From Pogonophryne albipinna (Eukaryota; Chordata; Actinopteri; Perciformes; Artedidraconidae), in contig CM053243.1 of NCBI GenBank assembly GCA_028583405.1, positions 29,253,632 to 29,317,631 on the forward strand: a stretch of DNA of 64,000 bases. Direction: 5' to 3'. Of the stretch, positions 33,229 through 43,987 are shown piece by piece. Position 1 is the first letter of the stretch, and the number at the start of each line of letters is the position of its first letter. Position numbers and translations under genes: made by a program. The notes below the pieces were generated by a model that worked only from the letters and a program-made list of their open reading frames with translations, did not search any database and was not told the DNA's origin.

Positions 33229-34392
33229 TCACATTGACCACACTACCAGAGGGCAAAAATGCAGTGGGGAGTAGATGGGTCTACACAATCAAAGAAAACA
33301 CAGATAAGACTGAGATATACAAAGCAAGATATGTTGCAAAGGGATATAGTCAAGTGGCAGGAATAGACTATAAGGAGACATTTTCCCCGACTGCAAACAT
33401 GACATCAGTAGCCTAATGCAATTGGCAGCTCAACATGACTTACACCTACATCAGATTTCCCCGCTCCAATTGACTGTGAGCTGTATATGCAGCAACCTGA
33501 AGGTTTTGAGGTCAAGTCAGACACAGATGAAAAGTTAATCTGCAAGCTGAATAAATCACATTACATTACATGTTACTTGTTAGACGCTTTTATCCAAAGT
33601 GACTTACATACTCAATAGGGGCAATCCCCACAGGAGCAATTTGGGATGAAGTGTCTTGCCCAGGGACACAACGACATGCTGACTGCAGTGGGGTTTGAAC
33701 CTGTGCTCCCCTGATCCGAACACCAACACACTAGTCCACTGAGCCACACGCCTCCTCACTGTATGGGTTAAAACAATCTGGAAGAAACTGGAAGAAAAAT
33801 GTTGCGTGATTATCTCTGTGAAAATGGTTTTGCACAAAACCCAGCTGATCACTGTGTCTACAGTAAAGAAATTGAAAAACATTCTGATTATTTGGGTAGA
33901 TTATCTAGTTATCGCTAATGATATTCACACAATTAATACTGTGAAAGAAATGTTGAGCACAACATTCTAAATGAAGGATCTTGGGAAACTTAAACATTTC
34001 CTATCATTGACTTTTACTCAGGAAAAAGTAGAAATAAGGGTCAAAAGAAATGAATTGCAAAAATACTGGAAAGGTTTGGTATGAATGATTGAAAGGTCCA
34101 CCCCATGTGAACAGAAACAAAACGTTGATGGTGAAGCTGTTGATGCAACACAATATCGTGAAGCAGTAGGCAGCTTAATATATGTAATGACATCCACAAG
34201 GCCTGATCTCAGTTGGATAGTCAGTAAACTGTCACAGTATTTCTCAGAGCCAAAAGAACAACACTGGTTAACTGCTAAACATGTTGAGGTACTTAAAGGG
34301 CACCATTAATCAGGAGTTATGTTTTAAACAACAAGATGAGAAACTGAAACTTGTTGCATACTGTGATGCGGATTGGGCTACAGATCAAAACT
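33229..34392 (+). pseudogene. Ty1/copia-type retrotransposon fragment (reverse transcriptase to RNase H), broken
   Basis: The frame at 33234-33416 has the start of a copia-type reverse transcriptase (VGSRWVYTIKENTD, YKARYVAKGYSQ, ETFSPTA). It then shifts frame at about 33408 (a stop right after the SVA codons), and the next stretch continues as MQLAAQHDLHLHQ. A SINE at 33560-33755 interrupts the following segment. Past it come LYGLKQSGRNW, a degraded active-site region near 33899 (VDYLVIAND), then a frame at 34085-34309 (YREAVGSLIYVMTSTRPDLS) and an RNase H-like tail with YCDADWA ending at a stop near 34392. Deletions, frameshifts and stops make it inactive. No integrase or gag was recognised, and LTRs were not identified with confidence. 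Confidence 0.85.
33560..33755 (-). mobile_element. tRNA-derived SINE inserted in the copia fragment
   Basis: On the minus strand the head has TGGCTCAGTGGAC (A box) and GGTTCAAACCCC (B box), and the tail has GATAAAAGCGTCTAACAAGT plus ATGTA repeats. It is the same family as the copy at 9331-9524. TCAC flanks it at 33556-33559 and 33756-33759. Removing it would restore the copia reading order at this spot. Confidence 0.88.
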
Positions 34393-36200
34393 AGAAAATG
34401 CATTTCCTGCAGAAAATGCGTGCGAATGCTGTAAACTGTGAACATTTGTTGCTGAATTTAGCTGAATATGTTATTAGCTGAATGGTCTCTGTAGCATGCT
34501 TTTAGCTAAAAAAAACAAGTAAGTGTGTTGCTGAACTTAGCGGAGAAATAGAAAAGTGTTTTAAGAAGAGAAAAGAAAGGAAAAAGGCTTGGGAAAGCAG
34601 CAGAATATTTTGACTGCAAACTTTTCGACTAAAACCATATGTCACCAATAATGTATAAAATATGAGGAATATGTTGAAGTCAGTATGAAGTCTTCATCAG
34701 ACAGAAAAGAATATCTGAGAAAGTCTGTTAAAGTCCAGTCTGTTTGTCAGTGTTTGTTTCTGTGCTGAGCACCTAATCATAACAAATAATCACTAGAGAA
34801 TCCAACTCCTGAAGAAATTGCTAGTGGGAATGCTTTATGCTAAAAAGCTGACGCTAAACTGCTATGCTGAAATGTAATGTGTAAGAAGAAAGTGAAGAAT
34901 TTAGATTGAAATGATACATTAACACTGGGGACTTGAATGTGTGATAAGAGAAGAAAAGTAAAAAGGCTTGGAAAAGCAGTAGAATATTTGAACTGCAAAC
35001 CTTTGAACTAACTTGATGGCGAATTATCTGTCGCTATGGCAACGGTATTTGATGACACCCCATAATACGCTTAGATGTGTTGATGGCTGAATCGTTACCA
35101 AACCTGTGAAGTTTTGGGCCGTTTGGAGCATTTTCACTGAAGCTATGAGAAAACTGTGTTTCATAGCGAGCATTGTGTTGCCATGGCAACGACATTTGAA
35201 GACATTTCAAAACTGTCCCGTAGATGTCTTCACGGCTGGACTGTTAGCACACATGTGAAGTTTTAGCACTTTTGACAATTTTCATAGGAGTTATAGCAAT
35301 ATCGTGTTTTATTGCAAGTAGGCTAATGTTCATTTTTTTTAATTTAGTTTTAGTCCTGTGTTAAATTTCCTTTTTAGTTTTAGTCATATTTAGTCACCAT
35401 CATCCTGTTTTTATTTAGTCAAGATTTAGTCGACTGAAAGTCTGAGCATTTTAGTCTTATATGGGTCAAAGAAAACTAATTATTTTAGTCTACTTTTTGT
35501 CAATGAAAACTGTTGAGTCTTTTTTAGTCATCAGATTATATAGAACATTTCAGTCAAATTAGTCTAGCTAAAACCAATAACTTGTCATTTTAGTCAAACT
35601 TATTTCACAATAAGATTATATCTTGTCCTTATTTGATGAAAAACACAGGTTGAATGATTAAGAATGCAGCTTTGCAGAGAGTATCTGGTCAGGTTTGTGG
35701 TGTTTTTACCAGCTGTGTTATGGCCACATTGCTTCCCTTCTGATGAAACAATGCATTCGCTTTTTTTCTCCGCCTCTTGTAACGAAAATGGGCCCAAATA
35801 TCACATTGTTTCTTTCTCCTAACTCTCACCTGAAGAAAGTAGGCGACAGGTGAGATTGGTCTGCAGTACATCAGTTAAGGTACTTCATTATCTACTTCAC
35901 ACCTAGTTTTTGCTGAATTCCTATGTGTGTAAAGTGTAATTTGTTTGTTGGGATATCATGTGATGTTTTAGATTCTTTAAAAAAAAAAGAGAAGTGACAA
36001 TGACAAGTGGTAAACTGTCCTAGCAGGAAGACATAGCTGCTGTATATGCAACCATAGACTTATATGTATGCAACGTAACGAATAACGGCACTGGAATAAC
36101 GGAACCTTTAAGCCAATCAAATCCTACAGCTGTGTCTTTTTCGACCAATCAGACCACCGCTCCCTTCATCGGCGTCTCACCAGCAACCACCATCCGCTAG
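34393..36200. other. Repeat-rich intergenic DNA downstream of the copia fragment
   Basis: A stretch of about 75 bp at 34560-34635 (core GAATATTTTGACTGCAAAC) recurs with changes at about 34940-35015. Similar wording about a gene-sized spacing apart also occurs at 35030-35300 (GAAGTTTT, ATGGCAACG). The TTTAGTC-rich segment follows. No coding gene was seen. Towards 36100 the sequence becomes the ap1s2 promoter. Confidence 0.45.
35335..35600. repeat. TTTAGTC-rich degenerate repeat
   Basis: The heptamer TTTAGTC occurs nine times in about 265 bp at irregular spacing, with further near-matches, and TTTAGTCGACTGAAAG forms a partial palindrome around a SalI-like centre. It is probably the worn end of a DNA transposon; no clear second terminus or target duplication was found. 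Confidence 0.6.
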
Positions 36201-36326
36201 CTAGTTTAGCATCAGTGTGGAGGAGAAGCTATACTGCAGAGACAGACATATCTGTTCCCTCTTTTTGGTTATGTATTCCGCTTAAATATACTGTAGTTAC
36301 CAGGCGTCCAAGTGACTAACTCGAAG
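36113..36326 (+). promoter_or_regulatory. ap1s2 promoter and non-coding first exon
   Basis: Two CCAAT boxes (36113-36117 and 36145-36149) precede a GC-richer stretch. A strong donor (CTCGAAG|GTAAGG) at 36326/36327 marks the end of an untranslated first exon that probably begins at about 36200-36240. The coding exon starts at an acceptor immediately before the start codon at 36749. Confidence 0.55.
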
Positions 36327-36748
36327 GTAAGGGTCGTATTTACTTCTCGTGTCTGCTTTCGTTAGCTGGGCGTCGCGGGAGGGGGCGCACATTACACATA
36401 ATATACACACCTATCGTGTTGTTGCTGTTAATATGCTGCAATCTAGCAAAGATAGCTAACATAAGCTAATGGAAGTTTGTGCAAACGCCTCCTGGACGTA
36501 AAACTGAGCAAAGATACATTTGATCAGACGTATAGGTCGTTTTATCCTCGAATAATACATTAATACATTTTTATTTTTTGTTCCATTACATGTACTGAAT
36601 CACATGAAAAATAACATAAATGCTACATGGTTGGTGATTACTTGCCCCCCAGTCCTTCCTGTTATATGTGTATGTACCTTCCTTCTCTCTAAATAGTGTG
36701 TATCTTTTCTTTGCCATGGATAAATGTTAAATGAACTTCCTCCATCAG

Positions 36749-39700
36749 ATGCAGTTCATGCTGTTATTCAGCCGGCAGGGAAAGCTGCGGCTACAGAAAT
36801 GGTATGTGCCTCTGTCTGATAAGGAGAGGAAGAAGATCTCCAGAGACCTGGTCCAGACCATATTGGCCAGGAAGCCCAAGATGTGCAGCTTCTTGGAATG
36901 GAGGGACCTCAAAATCGTGTACAAGAGGTAAGTAAGTGAATAAGAGAAGTTTAAATTACAAACTTAAATATCTTTGATTGTTTTCAGTTTTGTTTTCAGT
37001 TTTGTAACTCCTCTCAGCTGTATGAAACAAACTTCTGAGCATCTTCATTTAAATAATTTAAATCAAATAAATAAAAAACGATTAAATGCAAAAAATGCAC
37101 ACAAATTGCTCATCAAAAGATATTGGAGCTACCTTTACCATGTTGAGTCGATGTTAAAGTGCATTCCTTACTAAAACTCCATTGACTTTTGTTTTCCATC
37201 ACACATTTATAGAAAACATCACAGTCTTTCTCAGTAGTTGTCATGGAGACAGTTTAGTTGTTACAATGTGTTACTCAGTGACATGATCACAAGTCGTTTT
37301 AAATATAGGAGATACTGTTTCATAGCAAGTGATCCTTGAGATTATGTGGTTAAACATTCACACATTTCACAGTGGTCTAAATAAACTCCACTGTCCTATG
37401 CCAGAGGCCTGTACTATGAAGCTGGTTCAACCTAACCTGGATATATTTGAGTTAGCCGGTTGGCCTAATCCAAAACATACGCGCTCTCGCTAAACTGTAC
37501 TACGACGCGGGTTATCAAGTGGATCGCTCAAGCCAGCCGTGTCCTATCTAGTTAGGTGCGCGTTCACATGAAAGGGGTGGTATTTGGAGCATTCGACCAA
37601 TCACAAACATGGAGAAGCATACTGACAGCGCAGCGTCATACTTCCTGAATGAAAAGTCAACTATAATATTAGACATATGAAGAAGTTAAACTTTAAACAT
37701 CCATGACTTAAACATTTTATCCAGGATAAAAGCCATAGCTGCACCTGCACGGTGAATACAGCTGGTAAAAGAAAAAGTGTTTGAATGCATACATTAACAG
37801 GTTTATGATATCACTGCCCCCCATCTAAGACACGATCTGACTTTAATTACATTTGACTCGAGTGTTTCGTCAACTTAATGTGTTGCTTAAAATAATACTT
37901 CTGCATACAGTATGTGACACTGTGAGTGTTGCACGGCCAGATACGGCTCAGCTGACTCAGATAAGGAAATATATGATACATTATGATGTGATATGAATGA
38001 TAATGGGACATATCGACGTCTGCACTCACAGTGCCGCGGACTGTAGGCAACGTAATGTTACTTTGATCCGGTTACTTATGTTGTGGCAGATATTTAATAA
38101 AGCTTTCTTAACATAATAGTATAATAGTTATAATAGTCAGACTGCTCTGAAGATGGGAGGTGATGTTCTATTCATTTTCACGTTCACACAGTCGATGATT
38201 TTGGCCGGCCGTCTTTCCTGCAACGGCAGTTTAAACTGTATTTCCTCCGCACACTGAGCTCTGATTGGTCAGCAGGCGTGGTGCTTTCGCTGAGTTGATC
38301 TCTTATCCTGGAACCTATCCGGCTTCGGAGCACAGGCTAGGTTCCAGGATAAGTCACCATGGAGATATAGCCCGCTAAAAAGTGAACCAGCTTCGTAGTA
38401 CTGGAAATCCCAGAAGTTATCTTGCTAAACGAAAATCCTGCTTCGTAGTATACCCCCCAGGTTAGCCGCACAGCATAAGTTACCATGGAGATCTAGCCTG
38501 CTAAAAAGAGAACCAGCTTCGTAGGACCGGAAACCCAGAGTTTTCCCTGAAGTTAGCCGGCTAAGCGAAAATCCTGCTTCGTAGTATACCCCCCAGGAAT
38601 TTCAGATTTTTGTGATAGGATGGGTAAATGTTCGGTTTGCTACGTTGCTTTTGTATCTGTAGTGGCTTGCTGGGTGGTTAATAAAAACCGACGATTCAGT
38701 TATTATGTTGTCATGCAATGAGATTTCTGGCATTTAGGAGCTGTTTACACGGGAACGAAACGGGTTGTATCTGCTACTTTTCTCTTTCGTATAGCCCGTT
38801 CGTTCACACAAGGCCGTAACGGAACCGCGGAAACGGACCCCTCAAACGATAATGGGTCCCAAGGTGGATAGATCTGCGGACGGAACGCTCTGGAGGGCCA
38901 AACGGCTCTGTGTGACGTCCTATACGATCATTTCCTGATAACAATGAAGCCATAGCCCCGCCTCTCCCCACTTCTGCTGCTCACTGCTGTAGCATGGTCA
39001 GTAGCTACTGTCTGTAGCTACTGCTACTGCTGCTGACCATGCTACAGATGTTAGTGCAAAATCTACAGCTCCTCTACCACAACCATCAGCAACAAGTGGA
39101 CATGGAGAACTACATGAACCACATGTTGCTAAATCCACCGCGGAGAATAAACAGAAGGGCAACCAGAGGCCTGAACTACGAATCCAGTTCAACATACCCT
39201 GGATATGTTTGAGTTACCCGGTTTACCTAATCCAAAACAATCTCGCTAAGCGGCCCTACGACGTTGGTTATCAACTCGGTAACTCAAGCCAGGGTTTCTC
39301 TGTCCGGCTGAGTGCGCGTTCACATGAAAGGGGCGGGGCTAGCAACATTTGACCAATCACAAACATGGAGAAGCGTACTGACAGCGCAGCGTCATACTTC
39401 CTGAATGAAAAGTGAACTATAATATTAGACAAATATGAAGAAGTTAAACTTTAAACATCCATGACTTAAACACTTTATCCAGGATAAAAGCCACATAGTT
39501 GCACCTGCAAGGTGAATACAGCTGGTCAAAAAAAAAGTTTGAATGCGTACATTAACAGGTTTATGATATCACTGCCCCGTCTAAGACACGAGTGGATCTG
39601 ACTTTAATTACATTTGACTCGAGTGTTTCGTCAACTTAATGTGTTGCTTACAATAATACTGCTGCATACAGTATGTGACACTGTGAGTGTTGCACGGCCA

Positions 39701-42148
39701 GATACGGCTCAAGAAGCTGACTCAGATAAGGAAATATATGATACATTATGATGTGATATGAATGATAATGGGACACATCGAAGTCTGCACTCACAGTGCC
39801 GCGGACTGTAGGCTACGTAATGTTACTTTGATCCGGTTACTTATGTTGTGGCAGATATTTAAGTAAGCTTTCTTAACGCTAATGTTATATTGCTCTGAAG
39901 ATGGGAGGTGATATTCTATTAATTTTCACGTTCACACAGTCAGTTGATTTTTGCCGTCCGTCTTTCCTGCAACGGCAGTTTTTCTGTATTTCCTTTATCC
40001 TGTAATTTGACTTGATCGCTTTAAACTCTGCACACGAAGCTCTGATTGGTCAGCAGGCGGTGCTTTCACCGAGTTGATCTCTTATCCTGTAACCAAATCT
40101 GCTCCGGACCAGGCTAGCCGTTCAGCATAAGTTACCATGGAGATCTAGCCCGGTAGTACAGGCCTCAGCCCTCAGGTTTGCCGTTCAGCATAAGTTACCA
40201 TGGATATCTAGCCCAGTAAGAAGAGAACCAGCGTTGTAGGACCGGAAACCCAGTTTTCCCTGAAGTTAGCTCGCTAAGCGAAAATCCGGCTTCGCAGTAC
40301 AGGCCTCAGGCAACCATGGCAACCATGCTCGGGGGGGTCTTCTTCACTGCTTTTGGTGTATTTTGTGGCGGAAGTACAGTGCCACTTACAGGCCCAGCAT
40401 ATGTACTACAGCGTCTCCAGCGGGTCGAGCGGTCTCGTGTGAAGGGACACGTTTATTGAGCCGTATCCGTGTGCACAGAAGACTTTTTTGATATCGAATT
40501 CGGTTTGTTTGCGTTCCTGTGTAAATGGGGCCGTAGATCTCACCTTCTGTTGTGTGCTGAAAGCCAGAAACACACCCTCTCTAATAACACCTACCAAACA
40601 GTGAAGGACAATGATTCATTATGTAAGATTGCCTCATTTGTGGCTGGACATATAACTGTTGAGTTTTAGAATACAAAAGTAACTTCCCATGTAAAAAACA
40701 AAGACAAACAACAAAATAGCCGTGACAGTGACACAGTGCTGCAGTACTGAAAAGGTTGTTAGTTTTCTTGCCTCATGATAACAAACATGAAGCTACCTGT
40801 TTATTAGGTACATATGTAAACATCTAATGCGGTGCAGTTTTATATAGCTGTAAACAATTCTATCATGTAAAAGCTACAATGCTCAATTTTTTTCCAGATG
40901 TTTGCAAAGTAATCGCAAATTATCTTTATTATTTTTGATGGGAATTTTGAATTTGTATTTCTTTTTGTATGCATATCTAGGTATGTGTATCCTAGATTGA
41001 GTCCTGATACTGATCAAAGCCTACTGTTACCTACATTGAAAACACTGATATGTTGCATTTCTGCCGGGAGAGCACTAACATTGTTATACATCACCCACCG
41101 TTCATCTTTTATTTGCTTACTTTCGGTTGTAGATATGCAAGCCTGTATTTCTGCTGTGCTGTGGAGGATCAGGACAATGAGCTGATCACCCTGGAGATCA
41201 TCCATCGATACGTGGAGCTGCTGGACAAATATTTTGGCAGTGTAAGTCTTAAATGTCACACATCTCAAATAAACTGTTAATTGGTAGAATGTGGCAGAAA
41301 ACAATAGAAAGTGTACTGTACACTACGAATCCTTTCAGTGTGTCACTAACTACAGGATCTCCTCTGATCTGCTACTGTTTGGCCACACAGGTTTGTGAGC
41401 TGGATATTATCTTCAACTTTGAGAAGGCCTACTTCATCCTGGATGAGTTCCTGCTGGGAGGAGAGGCTCAGGAGACGTCGAAGAAGAACGTGCTGAAGGC
41501 CATCGAGCAGGCTGACCTGCTGCAAGAGGTACGAACAGTTTTGTAAACACACACTATTACACACACTCACTAGTGTCAGGTCAAAAGGTGTTTCGATCCA
41601 TAATGTCAGATAACTTGGTTACAATGCCCATCACGTTTCCAAAGCCCCTAGTAGTATTCAAATAATGAATTAACCAACTTTCCAAACCCCCAATATATAT
41701 TCAGTTTAATGTAATTTCAGTCAGAAAAGCTTCATCTGAGAAGCTGAAACCAGATATAAGGATACATCTTTTTTTCACCCTGCGCCCCTCCACACCTGAC
41801 GTCACCTGTTTATTCTAAGCCTGCAGCGCTTGATGAATACCGGTTCCTCCCCTGTGCCAGTGCACCTAAGCAAGTCCTGTCCTGGATGTTTGCATCTCTG
41901 TCTCACTGTAGTCCTTTGCAGTCAACATAATTATTTATTTATTTTTAGCAAAGCATACAGTACTGTTGTTACAAGAACAGCTGACTGTGCAGGCCTAAGA
42001 AGGGTTTATCTTACTTGGTAACCTGCAAGCATAGAGGGTATTTTTTGTACTACAAAATGTACGTCAGCAACAAACCTTTCTCTCTTGTCTTTGTCTGCAG
42101 GAGGCCGAGGTACCACGGAGCGTTTTGGAAGAAATTGGGCTGACATAA
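36749..42148 (+). CDS. ap1s2: AP-1 complex subunit sigma-2 (clathrin adaptor small chain)
   Basis: Coding exons 36749-36927, 41133-41241, 41391-41528 and 42101-42148 sum to exactly 157 codons plus stop, the usual length of AP-1 sigma subunits. The protein starts [20 protein letters not shown], contains [20 protein letters not shown] and [20 protein letters not shown] (the longin-type fold that binds dileucine sorting signals together with gamma-adaptin), and ends [15 protein letters not shown]. That tail is the sigma-2 form rather than sigma-1 or sigma-3. The start codon is preceded directly by the splice acceptor CCATCAG. Sigma-2 acts in AP-1 coats at the trans-Golgi network and endosomes. 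The 4.2-kb intron 36928-41132 is filled by nested DNA elements. The divergence-free neighbour zrsr2 is also the human neighbour. Confidence 0.97.
37405..38600. mobile_element. Non-autonomous DNA element in ap1s2 intron, copy 1
   Basis: It begins at about 37405 (GAGGCCTGTACTATGAAGC) and ends at about 38598 (reverse strand CTGGGGGGTATACTACGAAG), with partly matching inverted termini. Its body, about 37560-38340, is highly similar to 39318-40090. The last roughly 120 bp (ACCATGGAGATATAGCCCG to ATACCCCCCAGG) are present twice in tandem, at about 38356-38461 and 38479-38598. No coding capacity was seen. Confidence 0.7.
38735..40540. mobile_element. Outer DNA element in ap1s2 intron, split by copy 2
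   Basis: The left end at about 38740 (CTGTTTACACGGGAACGAAA) has an imperfect inverted partner at about 40505-40530 (reverse strand CCATTTACACAGGAACGCAA). The two parts are separated by the copy-2 element at 39165-40309. The left part contains a 15-bp perfect inverted repeat, 38987-39001 and 39033-39047, with a 31-base loop. The outer flanking duplication was not established. Confidence 0.55.
39165..40309. mobile_element. Non-autonomous DNA element in ap1s2 intron, copy 2 (nested)
   Basis: The left end reads GAGGCCTGAACTACGAA and the right end, on the other strand, CTGAGGCCTGTACTGCGAA. GCAACCA lies just outside both ends (about 39158-39164 and 40310-40316), a probable target duplication, though the exact border is uncertain by two or three bases. 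The interior is the second copy of the sequence at 37405-38340. Confidence 0.68.
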
Positions 42149-43987
42149 ATCATCATGCTGCAGTTCCTTCCTCCAGATGCAGATATGGCAACCTCTATGT
42201 CTCTCTCCTGTTGACTGTGTCAGTGTTGTATGTATATAATCACCATCTATGTATTCTGTCATGTACTATCCAGTAGTGTCCTTTAAATGTGGTGCCAACT
42301 GCGGTGTTGATGTATCTCCTCTGAACAATCTCCCTCACTGTATTCTGCAGTAGTATTAACATCCTTCACAGAACTAACTTCTTAAAACTCAACTGAGTAC
42401 AATGTAGCGACGACATGAAACTCCAGCACCATATTAATCATCACTGATTTCAGAGTTGTGTGTGCTGTTTGGCTTCAAGTATTTTTAAAGGTGCTGTTGT
42501 AGACTCAGTCGGCAATTCTCATGATTTACCTTCACATTCAGGCCAGAGCTCAGCATCCAAATACAAAATAAATAAATATTCTGACATCTGTGAGGTTCAT
42601 TTGATAAAACTGTTTTTGTTAACAAACTAAATGCATAATTAAAAAGGTTTTTCATCTTGTTTCTCAAAAGCAAATGGGCATTATGTTGCTTCATATTAAA
42701 TACTGCAATAACAATGTACAAAATGAGCAAATATGTCATTTTGTACTCGCATCTGTCGATTACAAAAGAGGCTCATCTCTGGAAATATAAATTAAATCAA
42801 TCGAGATGGTTAGATGGGTCTTTGAGGACTCAAGCAATACCTTAAGAACAGCGGTAAGTAATGACCTGGGTTTTATTAAATGAATATTTTTTGATCTGAT
42901 ACTTGTGACTCTGATAAGGATAACACATGAGAATAACCAACGGGGGCTAGTGCTGTTGTGGGAATCGCTGACACTGTTACAATCACACGGGTCATTCAAC
43001 CCAACAATTAAGTGAAATTAAAAGACTTAACATCAGTGTTTGTTATGTAGGTTTGAACAAGTTTGTGTTTAGTGAGTTCTTAGAAATGAACCATGTATAT
43101 TATTTTCAAGACGTTGCCTTTTCTTAACCTCAGCAGTTTGTAATGAGTCTTGTAGTGTTGTTTCCACAAAAAAAGAATTTTCCTGACAAAAGCATTTGTT
43201 TAACAATTTCATAATGGCCTCTGGAGTCAAATCTGGGACAGGAAAGCATAGCGACTCAAAAGACAAATCTATTTTATGTATAGTTTAGTTTGGCTTAAAG
43301 ACTAACATGACCAAAGAACACTGTTTTATCTTCTCGATGTAGTCTACAGAAAGTTAACATAGCAGAAAAGGGATTTAGAGCGGCAGGATGTTTGACAGAA
43401 CATGTATGTGGGGATTATTTGGCCACAATATAGCAGTATTATTGTCCCAAACAGTTTAAGGGCAGGTCTAGCATGAGTTTCTTTAAGGGGTAGAAGCGAC
43501 AGAAGATGAACTGGGACATCATGAATATTCATCAGCGTCAGCTTGTTCACTTGTCAGCAGGAAAACAGGCCAACAAGTAATGAATACATGCTCATCCAAG
43601 AATTGTATCTGCATTCTTAAAACCACAAAGTGTTGTCATCGAACATTCAGAAGTAATTATTCGACATCTTTGATTTCTGCAAAAATAAATCACTTTTTGT
43701 ATTAAACACTGCCAACTCATTTGCCAACATTTTTTTCTTATATTTGCAAGTTATTAACAATAAATGTATACAAAGAAATAACCCCCGTTTGATGTTTTTT
43801 CATATTGTTTTTACTCAGCATCAATAACCATGTTGTTCTGCAGCTCCAGCGTCCGATAATTGAAGTGACGTTAACCACTTTACAAAAGCTACAAATATTC
43901 ACATATGTACATTGGTGACAGGTGCTAACTTGCTAAAAACATGTCGAGGAGAAAAGCCAGGACCAATTCATATATTTTGAAAGCTAA
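42149..43987. other. ap1s2 3' untranslated region and spacer to zrsr2
   Basis: A/T-rich sequence between two convergent genes with several AATAAA hexamers, including one near 43684 and another near 43759. No open frame with protein-family character was seen. The two 3' untranslated regions may meet or overlap here. Confidence 0.5.
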
